A stretch of DNA of 64,000 nt from RGIG8775 sp045128735 (GTDB lineage: Bacteria; Bacillota; Clostridia; Oscillospirales; CAG-272), in assembly GCA_045128735.1 (NCBI GenBank), contig JBGVRT010000120.1:62001-126000 (forward strand), given 5' to 3'. Positions 1 to 8,493 of the stretch are shown piece by piece (the stretch's first letter is position 1; the number at the start of each line of letters is the position of its first letter). The notes below the pieces were generated by a model. That model ran no database searches and was not told where the DNA came from. It saw only the letters and a list, made by a program, of their open reading frames with translations. A program made the position numbers and the translations under genes.

Positions 1-1398
1 TGCGGCGGTGAGGAAATCACTGTTGAGGAGCTTAAGGCTGCTCTTCGTAAGGCTACTATCGATAACCTTATTGTTCCCGTTGTTTGCGGTACTTCTTACC
101 GTAACAAGGGAGTTCAGAAGCTGCTTGACGCAGTTATCGACTATATGCCCAACCCCCTTGACATTCCCGCTATTAAGGGTATCAACCCCAACACCGAGGA
201 AGAAGAGGAGAGACCTGCAGACGATAACGCGCCTTTCTCAGCTCTCGCGTTCAAGATTATGACAGACCCATACGTTGGAAAGCTTTGCTTCTTCCGCGTA
301 TATTCGGGTATAGTCAATGCGGGTACAACCGTATATAACCCCGGTAAGCGCCAGAGAGAGCGTTTCGGACGTATTCTTCAGATGCACGCAAATGACCGTA
401 CCGATATCGATTGCTGCTATTGCGGTGACATCGCGGCTGTTATCGGTATAAAGAATACCACCACAGGTGATACTCTTTGTGATGAAAAGCATCCCATTAT
501 CCTTGAGACAATGGAATTCCCCGAACCCGTTATCCGTGTTGCTATCGAGCCTAAGACTCGCGCAGGTCAGGAAAAGATGGGCGTAGCTCTTGCAAAGCTT
601 GCAGAGGAAGATCCCACATTCAGAACCTACACTGATGAGGAAACAGGCCAGACTATCATCGCAGGTATGGGTGAGCTCCACCTTGAAATTATCGTTGACA
701 GACTTCTTCGTGAGTTTAAGGTCGAGGCTAACATCGGTAAGCCTCAGGTTGCTTATAAGGAGACTATACGTAAGCAGGTTAACCACGAGTGCAAGTACAA
801 GCGTCAGTCGGGTGGTAGCGGTCAGTACGGTCACGTTAAGATCATTCTTGAGCCTAACGAGGCAGGTAAGGGTTACGAGTTTATCAACTCCGTAACAGGC
901 GGTGCTATTCCCAAGGAATACATCGAGCCCGTTAACCAGGGTATTCAGGGTGCTATGCAGAACGGTGTTCTTGCAGGCTACAACGTCGTTGACGTTAAGG
1001 TTACCCTTTACGACGGTTCTTATCACGAGGTTGACTCGTCTGAAATGGCGTTTAAGATCGCAGGTTCTATGGCATTCAAGGAAGCTATGCGTATGGCTGA
1101 CCCCGTGCTTACAGAGCCTATGATGAAGGTTGTTACTATCGTTCCCGATGATTATATGGGTGACGTTATTGGCGACTTTAACTCTCGTAGAGGACAAATT
1201 CAGTCTATGGAAGCAGGAAGCGGCGGAGTTCAGGAAATTACCGCATTTGTTCCTCTTTCCGAAATGTTCGGTTATGCTACAGATCTTCGTTCCAAGACTC
1301 AGGGACGCGGACTCTATTCTATGGAGCCCAGCCACTTTGCAGAAGTTCCTAAGTCTATTCAGGAAGGTATCATAACAGCACGCGCAAAGAACAATTAA
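1..1398 (+). CDS. fusA: Elongation factor G, C-terminal part (5' end outside window)
   Basis: The frame is open from the first base, so this is a 5'-truncated gene; an internal ATG at 145 is not the start. EF-G is the ribosomal translocase GTPase acting in the cytosol. The visible part begins near the end of the G domain (CGTSYRNKGVQ) and runs through domains II to V, with the family stretches GMGELHLEIIVDRL and SGGSGQYGHVK and the domain V ending ...TARAKNN. The codon choice is strongly biased (CGT, CTT, GTT), as expected for a highly expressed gene. It is followed after 55 bases by tuf, the usual str-operon order; rpsL and rpsG would lie upstream of the window. Confidence 0.98.
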   Translation, partial: CGGEEITVEELKAALRKATIDNLIVPVVCGTSYRNKGVQKLLDAVIDYMPNPLDIPAIKGINPNTEEEEERPADDNAPFSALAFKIMTDPYVGKLCFFRVYSGIVNAGTTVYNPGKRQRERFGRILQMHANDRTDIDCCYCGDIAAVIGIKNTTTGDTLCDEKHPIILETMEFPEPVIRVAIEPKTRAGQEKMGVALAKLAEEDPTFRTYTDEETGQTIIAGMGELHLEIIVDRLLREFKVEANIGKPQVAYKETIRKQVNHECKYKRQSGGSGQYGHVKIILEPNEAGKGYEFINSVTGGAIPKEYIEPVNQGIQGAMQNGVLAGYNVVDVKVTLYDGSYHEVDSSEMAFKIAGSMAFKEAMRMADPVLTEPMMKVVTIVPDDYMGDVIGDFNSRRGQIQSMEAGSGGVQEITAFVPLSEMFGYATDLRSKTQGRGLYSMEPSHFAEVPKSIQEGIITARAKNN

Positions 1399-1453
1399 TT
1401 TTGTTTAACTAAATTAAAATAATTTAAGAAAATATTTATGGAGGAAATTCAAA

Positions 1454-2659
1454 ATGGCAAAATCCACATTTGAACGCACCAAGCCCCACGTAAACATTGG
1501 TACTATCGGTCACGTTGACCACGGTAAGACCACACTTACAGCAGCTATCACAAAGACCCTTTCCCTTGCTAACGGTAATATCGAGTTTATGGCATACGAC
1601 CAGATCGATAACGCTCCCGAGGAAAGAGCAAGAGGTATCACAATCAACACTCGTCACGTTGAGTACGAGACAGAGAATCGTCACTACGCACACGTTGACT
1701 GCCCCGGCCACGCAGACTATGTAAAGAACATGATTACAGGTGCTGCTCAGATGGACGGCGCAATCCTTGTTGTTGCAGGTACTGACGGACCTCTTCAGCA
1801 GACTCGTGAGCACGTTCTTCTTGCTCGTCAGGTTGGCGTTCCCGCAATTGTAGTATTCCTTAACAAGACAGACCTTGTTGACGACGAGGAGCTTCTTGAG
1901 CTTGTTGAGATGGAGATCAGAGATCTTCTTTCTCAGTATGATTTCCCCGGTGACGATATTCCGATCATCAAGGGTTCTGCTCGTAACGCTCTTGAGTCCA
2001 CAAATACAGATCCTTCCGCTCCCGAGTACGCTCCTATTTTCGAGCTTATGGCAGCTGTTGACAGCTACATTCCTACTCCCGAGCGTCAGGCTGACCTTGA
2101 CTTCCTTATGCCCGTCGAGGACGTATTCTCCATCTCCGGTCGTGGTACAGTTGCTACAGGTAGAGTTGAGAGAGGTACTGTTAAGGTTGGTGACGTTGTT
2201 GAAATCATCGGTCTTACAGACGAGAAGAAGTCTACAACCGTTACCGGTGTAGAGATGTTCCACAAGCTCCTTCCTCAGGCAGAGGCTGGTGACAACATCG
2301 GTGCACTTCTTCGTGGTATAGCTAAGGACGAGATCGAGCGTGGTCAGGTTCTTTGCAAGCCCGGTTCTGTTAACCCCCACACAAAGTTCTCCGGACACGT
2401 ATACGTTCTTACTGAGAAGGAAGGCGGACGTAAGAAGCCCTTCTTCGCAGGTTATAGACCTCAGTTCTACTTCAGAACAACTGACGTTACCGGTGTTATC
2501 GAGCTTCCCGAGGGTGTTGAAATGTGCCGTCCCGGCGATAACGTTGATATGACTGTTGAGCTTATCACACCTATCGCTTGCGAAGAGGGTCTTCGTTTCG
2601 CTATCCGTGAGGGTGGTAGAACAGTTGGATCCGGTGTCGTTGCAAACATCATCGCGTAA
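1454..2659 (+). CDS. tuf: Elongation factor Tu
   Basis: 401 residues, normal length. EF-Tu is the GTPase that delivers aminoacyl-tRNA to the ribosome. The G1 loop GHVDHGKTT lies near residues 18-26, the switch region RARGITIN near 57-64, DCPGHADYVKNM near 80-91 and NKTD near 136-139. Domains 2 and 3 follow (GRGTVATGRVERG; GGRTVGSGVV at the end). The start is preceded by ATTTATGGAGGAAATTCAAA, a strong ribosome binding site. It probably forms one transcript with fusA and is followed by a GC-rich hairpin at 2681. No second tuf copy is visible in the window. Confidence 0.98.
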   Translation: MAKSTFERTKPHVNIGTIGHVDHGKTTLTAAITKTLSLANGNIEFMAYDQIDNAPEERARGITINTRHVEYETENRHYAHVDCPGHADYVKNMITGAAQMDGAILVVAGTDGPLQQTREHVLLARQVGVPAIVVFLNKTDLVDDEELLELVEMEIRDLLSQYDFPGDDIPIIKGSARNALESTNTDPSAPEYAPIFELMAAVDSYIPTPERQADLDFLMPVEDVFSISGRGTVATGRVERGTVKVGDVVEIIGLTDEKKSTTVTGVEMFHKLLPQAEAGDNIGALLRGIAKDEIERGQVLCKPGSVNPHTKFSGHVYVLTEKEGGRKKPFFAGYRPQFYFRTTDVTGVIELPEGVEMCRPGDNVDMTVELITPIACEEGLRFAIREGGRTVGSGVVANIIA

Positions 2660-2680
2660 GTTAATTCTAACTACCATTAT

Positions 2681-2705
2681 GGGTTGGCGCATTTTGCGCC
2701 AACCC
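2681..2705 (+). terminator. GC-rich hairpin after tuf
   Basis: GGGTTGGCGC and GCGCCAACCC form a 10-bp perfect stem with a four-base loop just after the tuf stop. There is no clear run of T after it, so termination may be weak or factor-dependent; it separates the str genes from the FMN switch. Confidence 0.6.
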
Positions 2706-2731
2706 CTTGCAATATTTTGCCGAATAATGGC

Positions 2732-2889
2732 TATCTTTGGGGATTGGTGAAATTCCATACCGGTGGTAAAGCCCACGAGCGTGACCTTTCGGTCAGGCAT
2801 GAACAGGTGATATTCCTGTGCCGACGGTAAAGTCCGGATAGAAAAAGATAAAGCAGGATTATTTTTGCCCCAAATTGGGGGGCTTTTTT
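2732..2889 (+). ncRNA. FMN riboswitch with downstream terminator
   Basis: The RFN-element core is recognisable: ATCTTTGGGG at the 5' side, GGTGAAATTCCATACCGGTGG, AAAGCCCACGAGCG, GGTGATATTCC, then GCCGACGGTAAAGTCCGGAT and a closing GAAAAAGAT. A GCCCC-AAATT-GGGGGGC stem followed by six T (2867-2889) is the expression platform. The gene controlled is a RibU-type riboflavin transporter 56 bases further on, so FMN should switch import off. Both the aptamer and its target fit established RFN biology. Confidence 0.93.
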
Positions 2890-2944
2890 ACTTTGTGTAA
2901 TATTGAAATAATCGTCTTTTTCCCTTGATGAAAGGACTGATATT

Positions 2945-3607
2945 ATGAATAATAACTTGATCAAATCAAGAGAACGAGTTAAACGTCTCGTTTTTATAGC
3001 GCTTTTTGCTGCGCTTGCATATGCATCTACACTTATAATACACCCAAAGGTGCTTTTTCTCACCTTTGATGTAAAGGATACCGTAATTACTCTTGCCGCA
3101 ATGTCTTTCGGACCTCTCGCGGGCGTAATTATTTCGTTTTTGACAGCTCTTATTGAGCTTGTAACCATAAGCGAAACTGGTATCTATGGCTTTGTAATGA
3201 ATTTTTGCGGTTCAGCTGTTTTTTCTGTTACCGCAAGCTTGATATATAAACATAAGAAAACCTTTGTTGGCGGAATAATTGGTCTTGTGGCTGCTGTATT
3301 TTCGATGACAGCCGCGATGCTGCTTGCCAATATTCTTGTTACACCCTATTTTATGAAATCATCAACAGAAGAAGTTATCAAGATGATTCCTACAGTTCTT
3401 TTGCCATTCAACTTCCTTAAAGCATTGACTAATGCCGCGTTCATTATTGGTCTTTATAAGCCCATGTCAAATGCCCTCAAGAGCGTCGGAGCGATAAGGA
3501 AAAAGGATGACGAGGAGCTAAGGCTTGACAAAACAACGGTTATCCTTGTGGCGGTTGCCGCGGCTATTGCTGCTATTTCAATGACAATAATGTTCAATGT
3601 TATGTGA
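2945..3607 (+). CDS. ribU: Riboflavin ECF transporter substrate-binding subunit, RibU-like
   Basis: 220 residues with about six membrane segments. The N-terminal hydrophobic stretch begins at KRLVFIALFAALAY, a typical S-component signature, followed by TFDVKDTVITLAAMSFGPLAG, which carries the conserved acidic and FGP region seen in the ECF S-component family. It would bind riboflavin and dock on a shared EcfAA'T module encoded elsewhere. The family call rests on the sequence pattern; the riboflavin specificity rests mainly on the FMN switch in front. The ATG follows GATGAAAGGACTGATATT, with a modest ribosome binding site. A strong terminator at 3648 ends the transcript. Confidence 0.88.
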   Translation: MNNNLIKSRERVKRLVFIALFAALAYASTLIIHPKVLFLTFDVKDTVITLAAMSFGPLAGVIISFLTALIELVTISETGIYGFVMNFCGSAVFSVTASLIYKHKKTFVGGIIGLVAAVFSMTAAMLLANILVTPYFMKSSTEEVIKMIPTVLLPFNFLKALTNAAFIIGLYKPMSNALKSVGAIRKKDDEELRLDKTTVILVAVAAAIAAISMTIMFNVM

Positions 3608-3647
3608 TACGTACTGAAAAAACTGTTAAAACATGGAATAAAATGCT

Positions 3648-3683
3648 GAATTGCAGACGAATGTGCGTCTGCAATTCTTTTTG
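3648..3683 (+). terminator. Terminator after ribU
   Basis: GAATTGCAGACG and CGTCTGCAATTC make a 12-bp perfect stem with a six-base loop, followed by a T run (TTTTT). It is a textbook intrinsic terminator. Confidence 0.9.
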
Positions 3684-3703
3684 ATTTTTTTTGTAAAAAA
3701 CTA

Positions 3704-3732
3704 TTGAAAAATATCTAATAATATGGTATAAT
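3704..3732 (+). promoter_or_regulatory. Promoter of the metK leader
   Basis: TTGAAA (3704-3709), a 17-base spacer and TATAAT (3727-3732) lie about 20 bases before the S-box aptamer. This fits a housekeeping sigma-A promoter for the riboswitch-metK transcript. Confidence 0.8.
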
Positions 3733-3752
3733 GTTAAGGTAAATAATCTGAT

Positions 3753-3868
3753 CTTATCAAGAGTGGTGGAGTGACTGGCACTGTGAAACCCGGCAACCTG
3801 CATTTGCAAGGTGCTAAATCCCGAGAGATGAGACGAAGCGCGTCCTCCCTCGGCGGGAGGTTTTTTTA
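3753..3868 (+). ncRNA. SAM-I (S-box) riboswitch with terminator
   Basis: Conserved S-box pieces appear in order: CTTATCAAGAGTGGTGGAG, GACTGGCACTGTGAAACCCG, GCAACC, AAGGTGCTAAATCC and GAGAGATGAG. A CCTCCC-TCGGC-GGGAGG stem with seven T (3844-3867) is the terminator. SAM made by MetK should close the switch, giving feedback on metK 27 bases downstream. Confidence 0.95.
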
Positions 3869-3894
3869 AGCCAATCTCCAAGAAAGGAAATAAA

Positions 3895-5079
3895 ATGGAA
3901 AGAATACTTTTTACGAGTGAATCTGTAACCGAAGGACATCCCGATAAAATATGCGATAAAATATCCGATGCGATACTCGACGATATCCTTCGCCAAGACC
4001 CCAACTCCCGCGTTGCCTGCGAAACCTGCTGCACTACAGGTCTTGTTATGGTAATGGGCGAGATTACTACAAATGCATATGTTGATATTCAAGAAGTTGT
4101 GCGTGAAACTGTCAGGAATATAGGATATGACCGAGCAAAATATGGATTTGATTGCGATTCGTGTGCGGTTATAAGCTCTATTCACGAGCAGTCTCCCGAC
4201 ATTGCGCTTGGTGTTGATAAGTCCTTTGAGGCCAAGGGCGGCGAGACGGCAGACGAGTTCGATACCGGCGCGGGTGACCAGGGACTTATGTTCGGTTACG
4301 CTTGCAACGAGACTCCCGAGCTTATGCCTCTTCCCATTTCTCTTGCTCACAAAATGGCAAAGAGACTTACCGACGTAAGAAAGGACGGAACCCTCGCGTA
4401 TCTCAGACCCGACGGAAAAACTCAGGTTACGGTTGAATACGTTGACGGTGTGCCTGCAAGAGTTGACACCGTAGTTGTTTCTTCACAGCACAGCGCAGAA
4501 GTTGAGCTTGAAACTATCCGTGAGGATATTATTGAAAAGGTTATCAAGCCTATCGTTCCCGCAGAGCTTTTCGATGAGAACACAAAGATATACGTTAACC
4601 CCACGGGACGCTTTGTTGTGGGCGGTCCCGCAGGTGATACAGGTCTTACGGGAAGAAAGATAATCGTCGATACATACGGCGGGTATTCCCGTCACGGCGG
4701 AGGAGCATTCTCTGGAAAGGACCCCACAAAGGTTGACCGTTCTGCTTCTTACGCGGCAAGATATATCGCCAAGAACGTTGTAGCCGCAGGTCTTGCCAAG
4801 AAGTGCGAGGTTCAGGTCGCGTACGCTATCGGCGTTGCGAAGCCCGTGTCTGTTCTTGTTGATACCTTCGGAACGGCAGTTGTTGATGAGGCAAAGATAG
4901 CCGAGGCAGTGAATAAATACGTTGATCTCCGTCCTGCCGCAATTATCAAGAAGTTTGACCTTCGCAAGCCCATTTATTCACAGCTTGCGGCTTACGGTCA
5001 TATGGGCAGAGAGGACCTTGGCGTAAGCTGGGAGAAGACCGACCTCGCCGACCTGCTTAAGGCTGAGCTTTTGAAATAA
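3895..5079 (+). CDS. metK: S-adenosylmethionine synthetase
   Basis: 394 residues, the usual length. It makes SAM from methionine and ATP in the cytosol as a homotetramer. Seen motifs: GHPDK near residue 17, DTGAGDQGLMFGYA near 120-133 (adenosine and phosphate binding), GGAFSGKDPTKVDRSA near 267 (P-loop-like phosphate and metal region). The start ATG follows AGAAAGGAAATAAA. Its expression is set by the SAM-I switch in its leader. No terminator is obvious after the stop, and the next small gene begins 53 bases later, so some read-through into the 5133 gene is likely. Confidence 0.98.
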   Translation: MERILFTSESVTEGHPDKICDKISDAILDDILRQDPNSRVACETCCTTGLVMVMGEITTNAYVDIQEVVRETVRNIGYDRAKYGFDCDSCAVISSIHEQSPDIALGVDKSFEAKGGETADEFDTGAGDQGLMFGYACNETPELMPLPISLAHKMAKRLTDVRKDGTLAYLRPDGKTQVTVEYVDGVPARVDTVVVSSQHSAEVELETIREDIIEKVIKPIVPAELFDENTKIYVNPTGRFVVGGPAGDTGLTGRKIIVDTYGGYSRHGGGAFSGKDPTKVDRSASYAARYIAKNVVAAGLAKKCEVQVAYAIGVAKPVSVLVDTFGTAVVDEAKIAEAVNKYVDLRPAAIIKKFDLRKPIYSQLAAYGHMGREDLGVSWEKTDLADLLKAELLK

Positions 5080-5132
5080 TCATAATCAAAATGACCTTGA
5101 AATGCATATCCTTTGTGTTAGGAGGAAAATTT

Positions 5133-5426
5133 ATGTATTTTGAGGTCTTTTTGAAAATTTTAGTAGCTTTTTTTGCTCTTTTCGGCTTTTTTTCACTTGT
5201 AAAGCTGATTTGGTGCGTGTGGTTCGGGTACGATAACGTGCGTGTTACCGTAGAGATTGACAGCCGCGATACCGTGGAAAATATAGACGAGTACCTGAGT
5301 GAGGCGCGAACCCTTTGCAGAATACGAGGCGGAAGCGATCTTGCGGTGATGATAAGAAAAGAATTTTATGACGAAAAGCTTGTTAAAAAGCTTGAAAAAA
5401 GGAAATTGAGATATTACGTGATATAG
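5133..5426 (+). CDS. Small membrane-anchored protein of unknown function
   Basis: 97 residues. I chose the ATG at 5133 because TTAGGAGGAAAATTT sits directly before it; a longer in-frame reading from 5091 has no such site. Residues 3-32 are one strongly hydrophobic segment (FLKILVAFFALFGFFSLVKL...), followed by a soluble tail containing VTVEIDSRDTVENIDEYL and ending KRKLRYYVI. The tail resembles a small alpha/beta domain but I do not recognise a family. The stop lies just before the recD2 ribosome binding site, so it is probably co-transcribed with recD2. Confidence 0.75.
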   Translation: MYFEVFLKILVAFFALFGFFSLVKLIWCVWFGYDNVRVTVEIDSRDTVENIDEYLSEARTLCRIRGGSDLAVMIRKEFYDEKLVKKLEKRKLRYYVI

Positions 5427-5438
5427 GAGGTGAGGGGC

Positions 5439-7658
5439 GTGAACGACGAAATGCCGATAAATAATAGCGGTCTTGAAAGCTTTTCGGGAACTGTTGAAAC
5501 AGAGATATATTTTAACGAGGATAACGGATACGGAATTTTCGATTTTGCCATAGATACCAACGAGCTTGTCACCATTGTCGGCACGCTTCCATTCGTTTGC
5601 GAGGGTGACTCACTGACTGTATACGGAAAATGGGTGAACAGCCCTAAATACGGCGCACAATTCAAGGTGGAGCAATATGAAAAAATAATGCCTGCCGATT
5701 CCACCGCAATACTTAAATATTTGTCGTCGAGAGCCATTAAGGGTATAGGTCCCAAGACCGCCCAGAGAATAGTCGAGCGTTTTGGAGACGAGACCTTTGA
5801 CGTTATGGAAAATCATCCCGAATGGCTTTCGGATATAAGCGGAATTTCCTTGAAAAAGGCTCTTGAAATCTCCGAGGATTTTAAGAAAAAGGCGGGAATG
5901 AGAGCCTCGATGATGTTTTTCCGAAACTATTTCGGAACGACGATGACGGTCAAGATATACCAGAAATGGGGCGGAAAGGCAGTAGATATTGCAAAAAGCA
6001 ACCCATACAGACTGTGTGAAATAGATGGAATCGGCTTTGAAAAAGCCGACGAGATAGCTCAGTCATTAGGACTTGAAAATGACTCGGCAGACAGAATAAT
6101 GGGGGGCGTGCAGTACGTTCTTAACTACAACGCGGGGCAGAACGGACATACCTGCCTTCCTTACGAAAAGCTGGTAGGCGCGGCATCGGAAATGCTTGGT
6201 GTGTCAGAGCAAAAAACACAGTCGGCTATAGAAGCGCTTATCGGGCAGGAAAAGCTTGTCTCTTCCACCTATGAGGGACAAAAATTCATTTTCGACCGCG
6301 TGATGTACGACAGCGAAAAATTTATTGCAGAAAAGCTTGTTAACATAGACAAACGCTGTGTAAATATTGACGTTTCGGACATTCAGAGATACATTTCGCG
6401 TGAGGAGCTTGAAAACGGCATAAGATATGCCGAGCTTCAGCGCAAAGCCATAACTGAGGCAATGAGTAACGGTGTTATGGTGCTTACGGGCGGCCCGGGA
6501 ACGGGAAAAACCACCGTTGTAAGAGCCTTGCTTAAAATATTTAAGGGAATGGATATGAAGGTCGCGCTTGCCGCACCTACGGGGCGCGCGGCAAAAAGGC
6601 TGTCGGAGTCTACCTCAAACGAGGCGAAAACCATACACAGAATGCTTGAGATGACCTATGACACCGACGGCTCTTCATTCCTTCGTGACGAGAAAAATTA
6701 CCTTGACGAAAACGTTATTATAATCGATGAGGTGTCAATGGCTGACACGTTGCTTTTCTGCGCTTTGCTTAAAGCTGTAAAGCCGGGAGCGCGGCTTATT
6801 ATAATCGGTGACGCAAATCAGCTTCCGTCGGTGGGCGCGGGCAACGTCTTGCGTGATATTATTGATTGCGGCCGCTTTGCTACGGTTGAGCTCACCGAAA
6901 TTTTCCGCCAAGCCGAAAAGAGCCTCATTATAACCAACGCTCACAAGATAAATCAAGGCGAAATGCCCGTTCTTAACGTTACGGATAACGACTTTTTCTT
7001 CCTTCCGAGAAAAAAAGATATAGAGATTGCCAACACCGTGGTTGATCTCTGCAAAAAACGACTTCCCAAAGCGTATGGGCTGACCGCCGCCAACGGAATA
7101 CAGGTTATTACCCCCTCGAGAAGAGGCGCGGGCGGAACCGATAACCTTAACGTACTGCTTCAAAACGAACTTAACCGCGCGGAGAAACAAGGTCAGGGTT
7201 ACTCGCACCGCAACCGCACGTTCCGAGTTGGCGATAAGGTAATGCAGACAAAAAACGACTATCAGCTTGAGTGGGAAAAGGAAGGCAAAAAGGGACTTGG
7301 CGTGTTCAACGGCGATATCGGCGAGGTGTTGGATATAAGCCTGCGCGACAGAACTATGACTATACGCTTTGACGATAGAATTGTAAGATACGACCTTTCG
7401 ATGTTGGACGAGCTTGAGCACGCTTACGCCATAACCGTCCACAAAAGTCAGGGAAGTGAATACCCAATCGTGATAATTCCTGCATACGGCGCACCGCCTC
7501 CGCTTTTGACGAGAAATCTTTTCTATACAGCGGTAACGCGTGCGCAGAAAATGGTTATTATTGTGGGCAGAGAGGATATTGTTGACGCTATGGTGAAAAG
7601 CAACCGACAGACAATGCGCTATACCTGCCTTTGCAAGAGGCTTTCTGTAAAGAAGTGA
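5439..7658 (+). CDS. recD2: RecD2-type ATP-dependent DNA helicase
   Basis: About 739 residues. It is a 5'-to-3' superfamily 1B DNA helicase of the stand-alone RecD2/YrrC type, found in bacteria that use AddAB. Seen in order: an N-terminal OB-like region, helix-hairpin-helix repeats (IKGIGPKTAQRIVERFG; IDGIGFEKADEIA), Walker A GGPGTGKTT near residue 350, IIDEVSMADT (Walker B), and the C-terminal motif TVHKSQGSEYP near 665. I prefer GTG 5439, eight bases after AGGAGG; GTG 5430 overlaps that site and ATG 5451 is also possible. It sits between a small membrane protein and a comF-like gene, with one base before the latter. Confidence 0.93.
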   Translation: MNDEMPINNSGLESFSGTVETEIYFNEDNGYGIFDFAIDTNELVTIVGTLPFVCEGDSLTVYGKWVNSPKYGAQFKVEQYEKIMPADSTAILKYLSSRAIKGIGPKTAQRIVERFGDETFDVMENHPEWLSDISGISLKKALEISEDFKKKAGMRASMMFFRNYFGTTMTVKIYQKWGGKAVDIAKSNPYRLCEIDGIGFEKADEIAQSLGLENDSADRIMGGVQYVLNYNAGQNGHTCLPYEKLVGAASEMLGVSEQKTQSAIEALIGQEKLVSSTYEGQKFIFDRVMYDSEKFIAEKLVNIDKRCVNIDVSDIQRYISREELENGIRYAELQRKAITEAMSNGVMVLTGGPGTGKTTVVRALLKIFKGMDMKVALAAPTGRAAKRLSESTSNEAKTIHRMLEMTYDTDGSSFLRDEKNYLDENVIIIDEVSMADTLLFCALLKAVKPGARLIIIGDANQLPSVGAGNVLRDIIDCGRFATVELTEIFRQAEKSLIITNAHKINQGEMPVLNVTDNDFFFLPRKKDIEIANTVVDLCKKRLPKAYGLTAANGIQVITPSRRGAGGTDNLNVLLQNELNRAEKQGQGYSHRNRTFRVGDKVMQTKNDYQLEWEKEGKKGLGVFNGDIGEVLDISLRDRTMTIRFDDRIVRYDLSMLDELEHAYAITVHKSQGSEYPIVIIPAYGAPPPLLTRNLFYTAVTRAQKMVIIVGREDIVDAMVKSNRQTMRYTCLCKRLSVKK

Positions 7659-7659
7659 T

Positions 7660-8424
7660 ATGAAATCAAAATTTTTGAAGCTGCTTAAAAATCTGCTTTG
7701 GCCGCCAAAGTGCGTTGGATGCGGAGAGTTTACCCAACAAAATATTTTCGATACCTGCGAGTTGCCTTTGTGTGAGTCCTGCCGTAAAAGGTGGGAGCGT
7801 GAAAAGCTTGAAAGATGCCCCGATTGCGAGCTTGAAATGACTGTTTGCAACTGTAGCTCGCGGTTGCTTGAAAAGGCGGGGGTCGAGGATGCGGTCAAGC
7901 TTTTTAACTATTCGGTTGCGCGCAACAGCGTGGGAAAGCGCGCGGTTCTTTATATGAAAAGGCATAGATCTTACCGCGCGTTCGACTTTTTTGCTTCTCA
8001 GCTATCCTTTGCACTAAAGCGAAAAACGGCAGTCTTTGATCCTAGGCGAGTGGTGGTGTTTTCTGTGCCGAGAAGGCGGAAAAGCCGCCGCGAATATGGC
8101 TTTGACCAAGCGGAGCTGATTGCCAAAAGGCTTGCAGAAAAGTGCGGATTTCGTTATGAAAAGCTTGTTGTGAGGAGCAGGCGAAAGGCAGGAGAACAAA
8201 AGAAAAATGGGCTTGCCGCACGCTTGAAAAACGCCAAAGGGCAGTATCTTCCAAGCAAAAGGGCGGACGAGCTGTTAGAAGGCGTTGAATGCTTGGTGGT
8301 TGTGGACGACGTGCTGACCTCGGGCGCAAGTATCGCGGGCTGTATCGAAACACTTAAAAAGCACTTCGGCGGCAAATTTATTTGCGCAACTGTGGGCAGA
8401 ACGGGAAAAAGAAATAAAAAATAG
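7660..8424 (+). CDS. ComF-family amidophosphoribosyltransferase-like protein
   Basis: 254 residues. The N-terminal part has a zinc-finger-like set of cysteines (CVGCGEF at 18-24, then CELPLCESC and CPDCELEMTVC), and the C-terminal half is a type I phosphoribosyltransferase fold with the PRPP loop VVVDDVLTSGAS near residues 211-222. This is the ComFC/GntX architecture; in competent bacteria it takes part in DNA uptake, but many non-competent Clostridia carry it too. It starts one base after the recD2 stop, so the two are translationally linked. The mreB promoter follows. Confidence 0.88.
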   Translation: MKSKFLKLLKNLLWPPKCVGCGEFTQQNIFDTCELPLCESCRKRWEREKLERCPDCELEMTVCNCSSRLLEKAGVEDAVKLFNYSVARNSVGKRAVLYMKRHRSYRAFDFFASQLSFALKRKTAVFDPRRVVVFSVPRRRKSRREYGFDQAELIAKRLAEKCGFRYEKLVVRSRRKAGEQKKNGLAARLKNAKGQYLPSKRADELLEGVECLVVVDDVLTSGASIAGCIETLKKHFGGKFICATVGRTGKRNKK

Positions 8425-8434
8425 TCCAAGATTA

Positions 8435-8463
8435 TTGCATTTTAGAAAAATATATTGTATAAT
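8435..8463 (+). promoter_or_regulatory. Promoter of mreB
   Basis: TTGCAT (8435-8440), 17 bases, TATAAT (8458-8463), about 30 bases before the mreB start codon. Confidence 0.8.
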
Positions 8464-8493
8464 ATAAGGAGATAATACGGAACGGAGGTAAAT

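Noticed and set aside
238..1335. 365-codon open frame on the minus strand inside fusA
   Set aside because: It is a mirror of the codon bias in fusA (abundant CTT, GTT and GAG leave the opposite frame open), has no ribosome binding site and no recognisable domain.
1436..2800. 454-codon open frame opposite tuf
   Set aside because: Same cause as for fusA; it crosses the tuf terminator and the FMN switch and has low-complexity composition.
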